64,000 bases of DNA from an uncultured Eubacteriales bacterium (lineage in GTDB: Bacteria > Bacillota > Clostridia > Oscillospirales > Acutalibacteraceae): NCBI GenBank assembly GCA_934489735.1, contig CAKSSR010000011.1:1-64000 (forward strand), in the 5' to 3' direction. Positions 1-8,873 of this stretch are shown piece by piece. Below the pieces are notes generated by a model, which made no database searches, was not told the origin of the DNA, and was given only the letters and a program-made list of their open reading frames with translations. A program made the position numbers and the translations under genes. Within the stretch, counting starts at the first letter, position 1. Each line of letters starts with the position of its first letter.

Positions 1-788
1 GCTGATTTGGTCATTTTCACTTTTACAATGCCGTCTGCTTCTTGTTTAACTTCCGTTAATTCTGTTTTCCCATCCACTGGGACCTCTATAGTTTCGTTTT
101 CTCCTGCCGATTGACATATTTGTGCTTTTACAACACCATTCACTTCTCGGTTAGTTTCCGTTGATTCTGTTTTCTCATCTACCGGTGCCTCTATAGTTCT
201 GTATCTTTCCACCTTCCCTCCTTGATTGGCTTTTTCGATTTTACTTAAGTTATCTCCTATTACTTTGGTTACTTGAGTTTTACCCGTTTCTTTTTCTATT
301 TCAAACGCTTGGACTTTCATCTTTTCTTGTCGGTCTGTTTTATTTTTGCTTTCATTGATTTCAAACGTTTCCTGAGAATCTATATCATTATCACTGTCTA
401 CTTTTCCTGATAGCATACAGAGTTTACTTATAGACTCAAGTTCTCTGTTCAAACCTTCTTTATCTTTGCCATCAATTATGCTATAATCATTTATCTCATA
501 ACCAGATAATAGTTTATGCTTTAATTCGCCCTCATTGTAATCTTCTTCTTTATCTTTGTATCCTCTTTCTTTTCTACTAAATTCTTTCATAGGAATGTTG
601 TTCCCATGTCTTTTTTTCAACTTTTCCAGTGCCGGATTACCTTTCTTGCTCCAAAATGAACTTTCATCTTTTTGATAGAGCGAATCTGTATCAACTTTTT
701 TCTCATTTCCATCAGTTGCACAAGAGCTTAGCACTAATGGCATACTTAAAACTATTGCAAATGTTAAAAGCCAATTCATCTTATTCAT
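1..788 (-). CDS. Lipoprotein of unknown function (3' end outside window)
   Basis: The gene runs off the left edge, so only about 262 N-terminal codons are visible. GGGAGG lies 8 nt before the ATG at 788. The N-terminus is a lipoprotein signal peptide: MNKMNW, a hydrophobic core, then lipobox LSSC with the lipidated Cys at residue 23. The mature part is highly charged (Lys/Glu/Asp/Ser) and low in complexity. Near the visible end a block containing TIE-x-PVD-x-KTE-x-TE occurs twice about 36 residues apart, so a tandem repeat probably continues past the edge. I recognise no family. By the signal it is anchored on the outer face of the membrane. Confidence in the frame is good; function is unknown. 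Confidence 0.75.
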   Translation of the reverse strand, partial: MNKMNWLLTFAIVLSMPLVLSSCATDGNEKKVDTDSLYQKDESSFWSKKGNPALEKLKKRHGNNIPMKEFSRKERGYKDKEEDYNEGELKHKLLSGYEINDYSIIDGKDKEGLNRELESISKLCMLSGKVDSDNDIDSQETFEINESKNKTDRQEKMKVQAFEIEKETGKTQVTKVIGDNLSKIEKANQGGKVERYRTIEAPVDEKTESTETNREVNGVVKAQICQSAGENETIEVPVDGKTELTEVKQEADGIVKVKMTKS

Positions 789-827
789 TACATTTCCCTC
801 CCAATTAATGATTGCGCCTTGCAATTA

Positions 828-1595
828 TCAACATAAATCAGATACAAGTATAACAGAAAATCCATTTATGCATATATCATCTTCAAAAATATTGACTCCT
901 ACTAAAACATCTAATCTATCTTTATGCAATTCCTCGACTAATTTAATCTTATCAATCTTACTACTAAAGTGCGGCATAAACTTAGTTCTAATCCCGTTGC
1001 ATGATAAAATTGATGCAAATTCTTCTGCTAAACTATCTGAACTTATATTAATGACAACCTTCTCTTTTGCTTCTATTTTCTTCATTATTCTTAAAATTAA
1101 GCAATTTATGTTGCCGTTTATTGGGTCCATTTTCATCTCATATCCCGAAAACTTGCCGTTGTGCACTAAATTGTGATATCTGGCACTTTCTTTCTTGATA
1201 TGATCACTTCTTTTTTCTAAATCCAAATTAAATGGTGGACTTGAGACAAAGCTACATTTAAGACTGTTTATCAATCTTCTATTTCTGTCTCTTCTTTCAT
1301 TCTCTTCTTCAATATCTTCTTCTAATTTGAATATAAGTTCATCGTCATCGTCATCAGATTCTGAAGCTCTGTCAAGTTCAAATTTAGAAATACCGTCATC
1401 ACTTAACGAAAAATGTATGCCATTGCCATCAAAAGGGGAATCCAGGCTGAGACTTTCTCTCTTGGAATAGCTTACTATGTTATCATCGTAACTTCCTGAC
1501 ATTCTATCCTTTTCAAATTCTAAACAATCCATTGAATAACTGTTAAATAACATTACAAAATTCATTAAAAATGCAAACATTAAAACATTTTTCAT
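828..1595 (-). CDS. Signal-peptide protein with degenerate UvrB helicase-domain segment
   Basis: This 255-residue protein starts directly after the uvrB stop, with AGGTG inside the uvrB 3' end. Residues 1-21 form a signal peptide (MKNVLMFAFLMNF...SYS). Residues 25-125 are acidic and low in complexity. From about residue 130 to the end it lines up with UvrB residues of roughly 400-510 in the adjacent gene: PINGNI with UvrB PIQGQI, AKEKVVI with LKERVLI, and LDVLVGVNIFEDDICI with FDVLIGINLLREGLDI. The protein ends there. The Arg/Glu of motif V are changed and motif VI (QTIGRAAR in UvrB) is absent, as are the Walker motifs, so helicase activity is not expected. It looks like a partial duplication of uvrB fused to an export signal; its role is unknown. 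Confidence 0.8.
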   Translation of the reverse strand: MKNVLMFAFLMNFVMLFNSYSMDCLEFEKDRMSGSYDDNIVSYSKRESLSLDSPFDGNGIHFSLSDDGISKFELDRASESDDDDDELIFKLEEDIEEENERRDRNRRLINSLKCSFVSSPPFNLDLEKRSDHIKKESARYHNLVHNGKFSGYEMKMDPINGNINCLILRIMKKIEAKEKVVINISSDSLAEEFASILSCNGIRTKFMPHFSSKIDKIKLVEELHKDRLDVLVGVNIFEDDICINGFSVILVSDLC

Positions 1596-3554
1596 TTATT
1601 TCACCTGCTTATATAGTTCATTTATTCTATCTCTTAGTGTGGCTGCATGCTCAAATTCTAACATTTTGGATGCATTTTTCATTTCTCTTTTCAATTTTTC
1701 TATAAGCTTTAATATTTCTTTTCGGGACATGTCTTTAATATTGATACTTTCTTTTTCTCCACCGCTTGATATTTCTAATATTTCGTTAACTTTCTTCACT
1801 ATTGTCTTCGGGATGATGCCATTTTTCTTATTATAGTCACTTTGTATCGTTCTTCTCCTGTTCGTTTCGTCTATAGCTTTCCTCATCGAATCAGTAATAT
1901 TGTCCGCATACATAATGACCTTGCCATTTACATTCCTCGCTGCCCTTCCTATTGTCTGGATAAGAGATCTCTCGGATCTTAAAAATCCTTCTTTATCTGC
2001 ATCTAGTATTGCAACAAGAGATACCTCTGGAATGTCTAAGCCTTCCCTTAACAAATTAATTCCTATTAGAACATCAAATTTTCCTAACCGCAAGTCCCTT
2101 ATTATTTGCATTCTTTCAACAGTATCGACATCATGATGAATATATTTGACTTTTATATCATAGTTTTCTAAATATAAAGTCAAATCTTCTGCCATTTTCT
2201 TTGTCAAAGTCGTTATTAGTACTCTTTCTTTTAGATTTATCCTATTGTTGATCTCTGATATTAAGTCATCAATCTGCCCTTGTATTGGTCTTACTATTAT
2301 TTCAGGATCTAACAATCCAGTTGGTCTTATTAGTTGCTGAACTGTTATCTTGCTATTCTCTTTTTCAAACTCCCCTGGCGTTGCACTTACAAATATCGCT
2401 TGATTCACTTTGCTACAAAATTCTCCAAAATTTAATGGCCTGTTATCAAATGCTGATGGTAGCCTGAAACCATAATTGATTAAATTCTCTTTTCTGGCCC
2501 TGTCTCCCGCATACATTCCTCTAATCTGTGGTACCGTGACGTGAGACTCGTCTATAAAAATTATAAAATCTTTTGGAAAATAGTCCATTAATGTGAATGG
2601 TGCACTGCCCGGCTCTCTCCCTGATATAATTCCTGAATAATTTTCTATCCCTTTACAAAATCCTATTTCGTTTAACATTTCCATGTCGTAAGAAGTGCGT
2701 TGCAATATTCTTTGAGCTTCTAAAAATTTGTTGTTACTTTTAAAGAAATTGATCCTTTCTTCTAGTTCTTTATCTATTCTTTCTATCGCATTACTTAATT
2801 TATCTTTAGGTACTATATAATGAGATGCAGGATATATAGCTGCATGCTTTAATAAGAATTGAACTTTCCCTGTCATTGGATTGACTGCGCTTATCTTTTC
2901 TATTTCATCTCCAAAAAATTCTACTCTTATTATATTTTCTGAGCCGGCAACATTGAAAATTTCAACTATATCTCCCCTGACTCTAAATTTATTCCTACTA
3001 AGACTTAAATCATTTCTTTCATATTGAATCTCAACTAATTCATTTATTAATTCATCTCGACTCTTTTTCATATTTGGTCTCAATGATATGACCATTGTCT
3101 TATAGTCTATAGGATTTCCTAAGCTATATATACAAGATACGCTGGATACTATTATAACGTCTCTTCTCTCTGAAAGGGATGATGTTGCAGAATGCCTTAA
3201 TCTGTCTATCTCTTCATTGATCATCGCATCCTTTTCTATATAGGTATCAGTAGATGCTATATATGCCTCTGGTTGATAATAATCATAATATGAAACAAAG
3301 TACTCCACGGCATTGTTAGGAAAGAATTCTCTAAACTCAGTGCATAATTGCGCCGCTAATGTCTTATTATGCGCTATAACTAACGTAGGTCTATTTAACC
3401 TTTCTATAACATTTGCCATAGTAAATGTCTTACCTGAACCAGTCACTCCTAGTAAAGTTTCATATTTATTACCATTTTCTATCCCCTCTACTAACTCATT
3501 GATTGCTTTCGGTTGATCCCCTGTAGGTCTGTATTTAGAATGTAACTCAAACAT
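1596..3554 (-). CDS. uvrB: Excinuclease ABC subunit B
   Basis: UvrB is the damage-verifying helicase of nucleotide excision repair; it is loaded by UvrA and recruits UvrC. The 652 residues are normal for the family. Visible motifs are Walker A GVTGSGKT (residues 36-43), the Tyr-rich beta-hairpin YYDYYQPEAYI (about 90-100), the DEAH-like box DESH (about 335), motif V GINLLREGLDIPE, motif VI QTIGRAARN and the C-terminal UVR domain (EFEHAATLRDRI) that binds UvrC. uvrA and uvrC are not adjacent. The 828-1595 gene follows without a gap and is probably co-transcribed. Confidence 0.97.
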   Translation of the reverse strand: MFELHSKYRPTGDQPKAINELVEGIENGNKYETLLGVTGSGKTFTMANVIERLNRPTLVIAHNKTLAAQLCTEFREFFPNNAVEYFVSYYDYYQPEAYIASTDTYIEKDAMINEEIDRLRHSATSSLSERRDVIIVSSVSCIYSLGNPIDYKTMVISLRPNMKKSRDELINELVEIQYERNDLSLSRNKFRVRGDIVEIFNVAGSENIIRVEFFGDEIEKISAVNPMTGKVQFLLKHAAIYPASHYIVPKDKLSNAIERIDKELEERINFFKSNNKFLEAQRILQRTSYDMEMLNEIGFCKGIENYSGIISGREPGSAPFTLMDYFPKDFIIFIDESHVTVPQIRGMYAGDRARKENLINYGFRLPSAFDNRPLNFGEFCSKVNQAIFVSATPGEFEKENSKITVQQLIRPTGLLDPEIIVRPIQGQIDDLISEINNRINLKERVLITTLTKKMAEDLTLYLENYDIKVKYIHHDVDTVERMQIIRDLRLGKFDVLIGINLLREGLDIPEVSLVAILDADKEGFLRSERSLIQTIGRAARNVNGKVIMYADNITDSMRKAIDETNRRRTIQSDYNKKNGIIPKTIVKKVNEILEISSGGEKESINIKDMSRKEILKLIEKLKREMKNASKMLEFEHAATLRDRINELYKQVK

Positions 3555-3735
3555 AGTAATTCTTCACCTTTCATAAACTTAAGTAATCATATTACAATTT
3601 TTAAAGCAAATCAATGCCTATTGTAATCATATGTAATAGATACTCACTAATTTATTTACTTTAGCTAAGTAAAAACAATAAATCTTTGAAAATACTAAAG
3701 AATCTGCATAAACTTCTTAGATTGACGCTTAGTTA

Positions 3736-3764
3736 TCATATAAAAAAAGAACCCAACATATATA
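3736..3764 (+). promoter_or_regulatory. Possible sigma-E-like promoter
   Basis: TCATAT and CATATATA are separated by 15 bases about 50 nt before the M23/M50 sporulation pair. They resemble the sigma-E -35 (TCATATT) and -10 (CATACAAT). The region is very AT-rich, so chance similarity is likely. Confidence 0.3.
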
Positions 3765-3814
3765 TTATATATCATATAATCAAAAATTAAAAGTACTTAT
3801 AGGAGATTTTTAAC

Positions 3815-4516
3815 ATGGAACAAGAAAATTTAAATAAATCCAGACCAAAGGCTCAATTGCTTTTACTAATACAAATAATTTTATGTATACTGTCTATAAT
3901 ATTTATGATAGCAACAAAATATGTATTTCCAAATCTGTTTACTTGTATAAAAGATTGGTATACGACTAGCCTAAATGACTCTATTTTAACTCCTGCAATA
4001 GTAGAAAATCAATACAAACAGGAAGAAATTGATAAAATTGAAGAAAATCAAGACATGACTAAGACTTCTTCTATAGATGATGATAAAAATATCACCTCAA
4101 ATCAAACAATGTTTACCCCGGTAGAAGGAATTGTTACATCAGACTTTGGAGAAAGGATAGATCCGACAACAGGCAAAAAGAAATTTCATAAAGGAATTGA
4201 CATAGCAGCTCCAAAAAATACTTTAATAAAGTGTGCTTCGAATGGAAAAGTGATAAAAGTTGGCAACAACTCATCATATGGTAAGCATATAATAGTGGAG
4301 CACGACAATAACATTAGAACACTATATGCACATTGCAATAAAATAATAGTGGATGAAGATAAACAGATAACCGCTGGTCAAGAAATAGCTCTGGTTGGCA
4401 GCACGGGGGATTCAAGCGGGAACCATTTGCATTTCGAAGTCATAGTGGATGATAAATGTCAGGATCCTAACCTTTACATAAGTACAAGTATGATTAAAAA
4501 TAATTTAAAAATATGA
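3815..4516 (+). CDS. M23-domain membrane protein, SpoIVFA/SpoIIQ-like
   Basis: This 233-residue protein has a short cytoplasmic N-terminus, one transmembrane segment (about residues 15-42), an acidic linker and a C-terminal LytM/M23 domain from about residue 105. The domain shows GERIDP..GKKKFHKGIDIAAP, YGKHIIVEHD, LYAHC and GNHLHFEV, so the zinc-ligand histidine/aspartate pattern (HxxxD and HLHFE) looks complete. AGGAG precedes the ATG. It overlaps the downstream M50 protease by ATGA. An M23 membrane protein paired with an M50 protease is the arrangement of SpoIVFA-SpoIVFB, where A holds and regulates B in the outer forespore membrane. The role is inferred from this pairing; a SpoIIQ-like peptidase is the alternative. 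Confidence 0.8.
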   Translation: MEQENLNKSRPKAQLLLLIQIILCILSIIFMIATKYVFPNLFTCIKDWYTTSLNDSILTPAIVENQYKQEEIDKIEENQDMTKTSSIDDDKNITSNQTMFTPVEGIVTSDFGERIDPTTGKKKFHKGIDIAAPKNTLIKCASNGKVIKVGNNSSYGKHIIVEHDNNIRTLYAHCNKIIVDEDKQITAGQEIALVGSTGDSSGNHLHFEVIVDDKCQDPNLYISTSMIKNNLKI

Positions 4517-5118
4517 CATTCTTTTTAAACAAAATTAAGATAAGCATAAACTTCCCCGCCTTTTGCATAATGACTTTAATAATTTTACTATCTAAGTCTG
4601 ACACATTGTTCTGGGGACTGCTGGCAGCTATATGCCACGAGTTGGGTCACATAATAATAATGATGATAAATAATAACATCCCATCTTCAATTAGTATTAA
4701 CTTATTTGATATAAGAATAACTGAGAAATCAACTTGTCAATATTATGTTAAAGATATATTAACTCTTTTAGCAGGTCCTTTAGTAAATCTTATTATTTTT
4801 ATCTTTTTATTGATTATAAATATCAATCTGAAAGGAGAATTTATGATATGCTTTATGAATGAGAATCTTATTCTAGGTTTGTTTAACTTGATTCCGATTT
4901 ATTTTCTAGACGGTGGTAAAATTTTACATATTTTGATAAATCGACATAAAAATTGCATGGTAGCTGACAAAATATTAAAAACTATTTCATTTTCTATACT
5001 AATTATCTTATCAATAATAGGATTCTATATACTTATGGCATCAAAATTTAACTTTTCTTTACTATTCATCAGCATTTATTTAATCTTGGTATTACTTTTT
5101 TCTTGGCACAACATATAA
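4513..5118 (+). CDS. spoIVFB: SpoIVFB-like M50 intramembrane metalloprotease
   Basis: This is a 201-residue polytopic membrane protein. HELGH (about residues 42-46) in a transmembrane segment is the zinc-binding HExxH motif of site-2 proteases, and LDGGKIL (about residues 133-139) supplies the third ligand Asp. It lacks a CBS domain or PDZ, so it belongs to the short SpoIVFB type. In Bacillus, SpoIVFB releases mature sigma-K from pro-sigma-K in the mother cell. Its start overlaps the stop of the M23 gene (ATGA), implying coupled translation. No pro-sigma-K gene is visible in the window. Confidence 0.85.
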   Translation: MTFFLNKIKISINFPAFCIMTLIILLSKSDTLFWGLLAAICHELGHIIIMMINNNIPSSISINLFDIRITEKSTCQYYVKDILTLLAGPLVNLIIFIFLLIININLKGEFMICFMNENLILGLFNLIPIYFLDGGKILHILINRHKNCMVADKILKTISFSILIILSIIGFYILMASKFNFSLLFISIYLILVLLFSWHNI

Positions 5119-5129
5119 CTTGTTACGAT

Positions 5130-5158
5130 TTGACATTTATTTTGTTAGTTGATATAAT
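5130..5158 (+). promoter_or_regulatory. Consensus sigma-A promoter for the modular 1153-residue protein
   Basis: TTGACA and TATAAT are separated by exactly 17 bases, both perfect consensus, about 100 nt before the next start codon. Strong vegetative expression is expected. Confidence 0.8.
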
Positions 5159-5258
5159 AATATTAGTTAAATAAGCTAACATCGAGATAAAAAAAATTAT
5201 GGTATGGCAAAAATAATTAATAAAACGTATTGTAATAAATGAAAGAGGAGTGAATTTT

Positions 5259-8200
5259 ATGAACAATTTAGATAATTATAACTATGAAATAAAAGTCAAA
5301 GCTAGAGAATGTTTAAAATTTAAAGGATGTGACTTAGAAAACAATGCACATCTGTGCATCTGGGACAAGATATTGTTCAATTGGAATGACAAAAAAGTAA
5401 GAAATATAATAAAAAATTGTAATAGCCCAGATGAGGTCCGTTCAGAAGCAAGAAAGATGCATAGATTTACTAGTTATACTGTTCAATATTCCCTCGCTAG
5501 TGGCGGCAACTACATAGATATAGATGAACTTAAATGTGTATTAAAGCTTCGTCCCGTATATAAAATTAAAGATTTTAATGAAAGCAATGGTAAAAAAATA
5601 TTCGAAATAAATCAAAATTATTATATGGTAAATAGTAATTCTAATGAACAAAAGATGCTATTACTAAAAGCCTACTATAATGATTCTTATAACGATCTTT
5701 TTAAAAAAGACGACTACGATCCATGTAAAGACGAAATAGAAGATTTTAATGAATGGTCAAAAAAAGTCTCTTATTTTAAAATAAAAGATGGTATAGAAGG
5801 GCTAAATGCAACCGAGAATAGATATACATTTATAGCTTCGTTAGATCAGGACAACCTATCGATAGTCAAGCTTCCAACAGAATTATATGATGATCCTGTT
5901 AAAAGGGTGGAAATACTAATAACTAATAAGTATAATAATGTATTCGAAAGATGTGATTCAATTGATGATTTCTTTGAAAGTTCCAGTGAAGATGAGTTTA
6001 TTGACAACAATATTATACATTGGGATGAATCAAGTAACTTAACAAATATAATATCCAGCATATGTAGTTATAAAAACATAAGCAATATTACAGAAAAGGC
6101 AAGCCCAAACGATATAGCAAATAATTATGCCATTGAAGGTATAAATTTAAACAATACTTATGTAAAAAACAATACTTCTCTTAACAAAAATAAAAAAGTA
6201 GTCTCAATCGACAAGAAAAATTACATATTCAATAACAGTCGTGAAGAAAAAAAGGATTTACTCAAGTTAATATTGAGAGATTCTACAGAATTTGAGAACT
6301 ACTTTAAAGAAAATAACGAATTTCGTAAAATAAATGCAGAAGAAGAGCTAGAATGCATTAACCAATACTTGGATGAGGACATAAAAACAATAGATGAGTT
6401 TTGCAAAGAAGAATTTATCTTCTTCAAGCTAGCTAATATTGACTATACATCTGAATATCTATTAACCCAGACAACAAACGATGATTCTTCACAATCAGCC
6501 TTTGGCATTTTTCTTCCAAAAGTAGATAATGCCTTTAAAAATAATATCTTCCAAAACAATAGATCCTTAAAATTTGAAAGAGTATATGATATTTCTTCAT
6601 TCAAAAGTAGCAACTTGACTATAAACTTCCGGGAAAGGATAAACCATTGCATAGTCTCAATTAAAGAAATCAGACTTTCTGATGAAAGCGAAGAGCTAAT
6701 AAATAAAGATTTTGACACTTTCTTCTATAATTTCTTTAAAGACAATGAAGTCCAGATATCGGAGGCTCTAAATCCAATTATAATTAAATCAAATGACGAA
6801 TCTTTTAGAGTTGTAAAAGGTACAGATCCCAGTGCAGATAACTTAATAGGAATTAAAGTAGATGACGAAACCTGTTATATCATCAATAATACTAAAGAAA
6901 TGAAAAAGAGCTTTATAGAAACATATCTTAGAAATAATAGCGAACTAGAAAGTAATAGCAATGATGAAATAACAAATTTAAAGTCAAAACTAAATTATAT
7001 CCACGACCTAACAGATGAGTACGAATTCTTCAGATTCTCGTTCGTAAAAGATGAAAACAATTATGGTAAATTGCTATATATTCATCAAAGCGATAGATTA
7101 AGCATCTGCATCCTAGTTCCAGAATCAATACAAATAGAGAAATCTTCAAAACAAGAAATCATGTCCTTCTTAAAATTAACTAAAATAGAAAACATAGCGA
7201 AATTAAAAGGAAAAATTAATACTTTTGAACTTATCGAACTTGTACGATATGGCGAGACATATACATTTGTATACAATGATGAAAAAAGTTATTTTATAAG
7301 ACTTGACCCACATAAAGAGGATCTAAATTCCTTTGAAAAATTCTTTAAAAATTTTAGTATCAATATAGAAAATTTAACAGATCTATTAGAAAATGAGGAC
7401 ATACAATCTAAAGAAAGTAATACAAACGTTGATACATCTGAACTTCAGGACCGCCAAGAGGATAATAATAGTAATAGTAATGTTGATACATCTGAACCTC
7501 AGGACTGCCAAGAGGATAATAATAGTAATAGTAATGTTAATCAAATAACAGAAGTCAATGGAAGAGTATTCGTTCCTACAGAAAAAGTCATGATGTCAGT
7601 AAATTATATTGATCATACTGCAAGCTGCGACTATGAAATATTAAACGTCGGCGATATGTATTATTTCACTGAAAAAACGATGACTGATTTACTCAACTTC
7701 ATTAAATATTACTTATGCCCGTCTGAATATTCCGACAAATTCGTTCCATATTTAAGTAATGGAAGTTCTACCACCGGGCTTTTGAAGTCTCAAATAATAA
7801 ATATAGAGACAATAAGTGACATAAACAATATTGGCTATAACATATCATTTTTTAAATTAAAAACAGCCTCAAACAGTTCAGGAAAATATGAGTATTTTAT
7901 ATACTCCCGCAATGGTAACGATTTAACTTTCTTATGTATAGAAGAAAATTTAACGATACTTGCAGGCACAGATCTTTTAGAATTTGAAAATTTTAATCCT
8001 AATATAGAAGAATTTAAAGGTACATGTGTTAAGTGTTTAACGTTTTGTGATTTTGACAATACAAGAAGCACTACCGAAAATATAACTTCTATAAGCTATC
8101 AAACCCTTAATTCCTTACTAAGTAATTCCATAAATCGTATCCCAGCAAAAAGTCAGAATAATAATGAAAATAATAAAGAATCAAATGACAAATGTATAAT

Positions 8201-8720
8201 ACTGGGTGACAAAAACTGTGATGGGACTATGTACTACTTAAAAAATCCTAATACAAGTAGTAATATAATAAGCAATTTGTCAGATGAGATCAAGAAAATC
8301 ATAGGAAAAAGTGGAATATACCTAGCTGTAAACGAGGAAGTAATAAGGGATATAAAAGAAAATAGTATAGATTTTAAAACAATTGATAAAAACGAACTGC
8401 AGGGGGAAACAATTAAAGAGATAAATGAATATAGATGTTTCCTTGATGACTTCATAGACCTTATACAGAGAGGGAAAATCCAAGACAAAGATATTAAAAA
8501 CCATGACATATCTGACTTTGTCTACTGTTGCGATGAGAATTCTATCCCATATATATTATTAAGTAAAAGTGACTCTTCAGATAAGGTATATAAGCAACAT
8601 GAGATATTAAATTCAAATGAATTAAAAGATTCAGATATAATTCCTGTATCTGAATGTGAGACAAGTGATTATGAAAGATGGGACAAGATAATACAAATTT
8701 TAGATAATTCACTTTCTTAA
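5259..8720 (+). CDS. Large modular repeat protein of unknown function
   Basis: About 1153 residues. The ATG at 5259 is chosen because AGAGGAG lies 8 nt upstream; a GTG at 5250 overlaps that site. There is no signal peptide or transmembrane segment. I recognise no known domain, but the protein consists of about five diverged copies of one module. Each copy has a YY-(M/I/F)-x-(N/E)-(S/N/K) strand followed by a charged helix with LL (near residues 130, 325, 555, 800 and 1000). About 60-80 residues later comes a stretch like (F/Y)-x-FFK(L/I) or FFRF followed by an ILLP/FLP strand. A linker at about 723-758 has two copies of an 18-residue Asn/Asp/Gln-rich repeat. It is acidic and Asn-rich. A consensus promoter precedes it and a terminator follows, so it is transcribed alone. 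It could be a host-interaction or structural protein; no function is claimed. Confidence 0.85.
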   Translation: MNNLDNYNYEIKVKARECLKFKGCDLENNAHLCIWDKILFNWNDKKVRNIIKNCNSPDEVRSEARKMHRFTSYTVQYSLASGGNYIDIDELKCVLKLRPVYKIKDFNESNGKKIFEINQNYYMVNSNSNEQKMLLLKAYYNDSYNDLFKKDDYDPCKDEIEDFNEWSKKVSYFKIKDGIEGLNATENRYTFIASLDQDNLSIVKLPTELYDDPVKRVEILITNKYNNVFERCDSIDDFFESSSEDEFIDNNIIHWDESSNLTNIISSICSYKNISNITEKASPNDIANNYAIEGINLNNTYVKNNTSLNKNKKVVSIDKKNYIFNNSREEKKDLLKLILRDSTEFENYFKENNEFRKINAEEELECINQYLDEDIKTIDEFCKEEFIFFKLANIDYTSEYLLTQTTNDDSSQSAFGIFLPKVDNAFKNNIFQNNRSLKFERVYDISSFKSSNLTINFRERINHCIVSIKEIRLSDESEELINKDFDTFFYNFFKDNEVQISEALNPIIIKSNDESFRVVKGTDPSADNLIGIKVDDETCYIINNTKEMKKSFIETYLRNNSELESNSNDEITNLKSKLNYIHDLTDEYEFFRFSFVKDENNYGKLLYIHQSDRLSICILVPESIQIEKSSKQEIMSFLKLTKIENIAKLKGKINTFELIELVRYGETYTFVYNDEKSYFIRLDPHKEDLNSFEKFFKNFSINIENLTDLLENEDIQSKESNTNVDTSELQDRQEDNNSNSNVDTSEPQDCQEDNNSNSNVNQITEVNGRVFVPTEKVMMSVNYIDHTASCDYEILNVGDMYYFTEKTMTDLLNFIKYYLCPSEYSDKFVPYLSNGSSTTGLLKSQIINIETISDINNIGYNISFFKLKTASNSSGKYEYFIYSRNGNDLTFLCIEENLTILAGTDLLEFENFNPNIEEFKGTCVKCLTFCDFDNTRSTTENITSISYQTLNSLLSNSINRIPAKSQNNNENNKESNDKCIILGDKNCDGTMYYLKNPNTSSNIISNLSDEIKKIIGKSGIYLAVNEEVIRDIKENSIDFKTIDKNELQGETIKEINEYRCFLDDFIDLIQRGKIQDKDIKNHDISDFVYCCDENSIPYILLSKSDSSDKVYKQHEILNSNELKDSDIIPVSECETSDYERWDKIIQILDNSLS
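7425..7532 (+). repeat. Two tandem 54-bp units inside the modular protein
   Basis: Two direct copies of 54 bp (7425-7478 and 7479-7532), differing at only a few bases, encode NVDTS-E-x-QD-x-QEDNNSNS twice. The length is a multiple of three, so gain or loss of a unit keeps the frame. Confidence 0.9.
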
Positions 8721-8742
8721 AGGGAGAACAGTGACAAAATTC

Positions 8743-8793
8743 AAAAAGCAACTACGACCTACTAACAAAAAGTACGTGGTGGTTGCCTTTTTA
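8743..8793 (+). terminator. Rho-independent terminator
   Basis: AAAAAGCAACTAC pairs with GTGGTTGCCTTTTT across a loop, with one bulge, and ends in a T-run 25-70 nt after the modular-protein stop. Confidence 0.7.
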
Positions 8794-8804
8794 TGATTTA
8801 AAAG

Positions 8805-8833
8805 TTGAAATTATGATAAAATTGTTGTATAAT
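8805..8833 (+). promoter_or_regulatory. Sigma-A promoter of queA
   Basis: TTGAAA, 17-base spacer, TATAAT; about 40 nt before the queA start. Confidence 0.75.
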
Positions 8834-8873
8834 GAAGACATTGTAAGTAAATATATATAGAAAGGATTTTCTT

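Noticed and set aside
8322..8751. Several minus-strand open frames inside the modular-protein gene
   Set aside because: They are antisense shadows of a long AT-rich coding region without ribosome sites.
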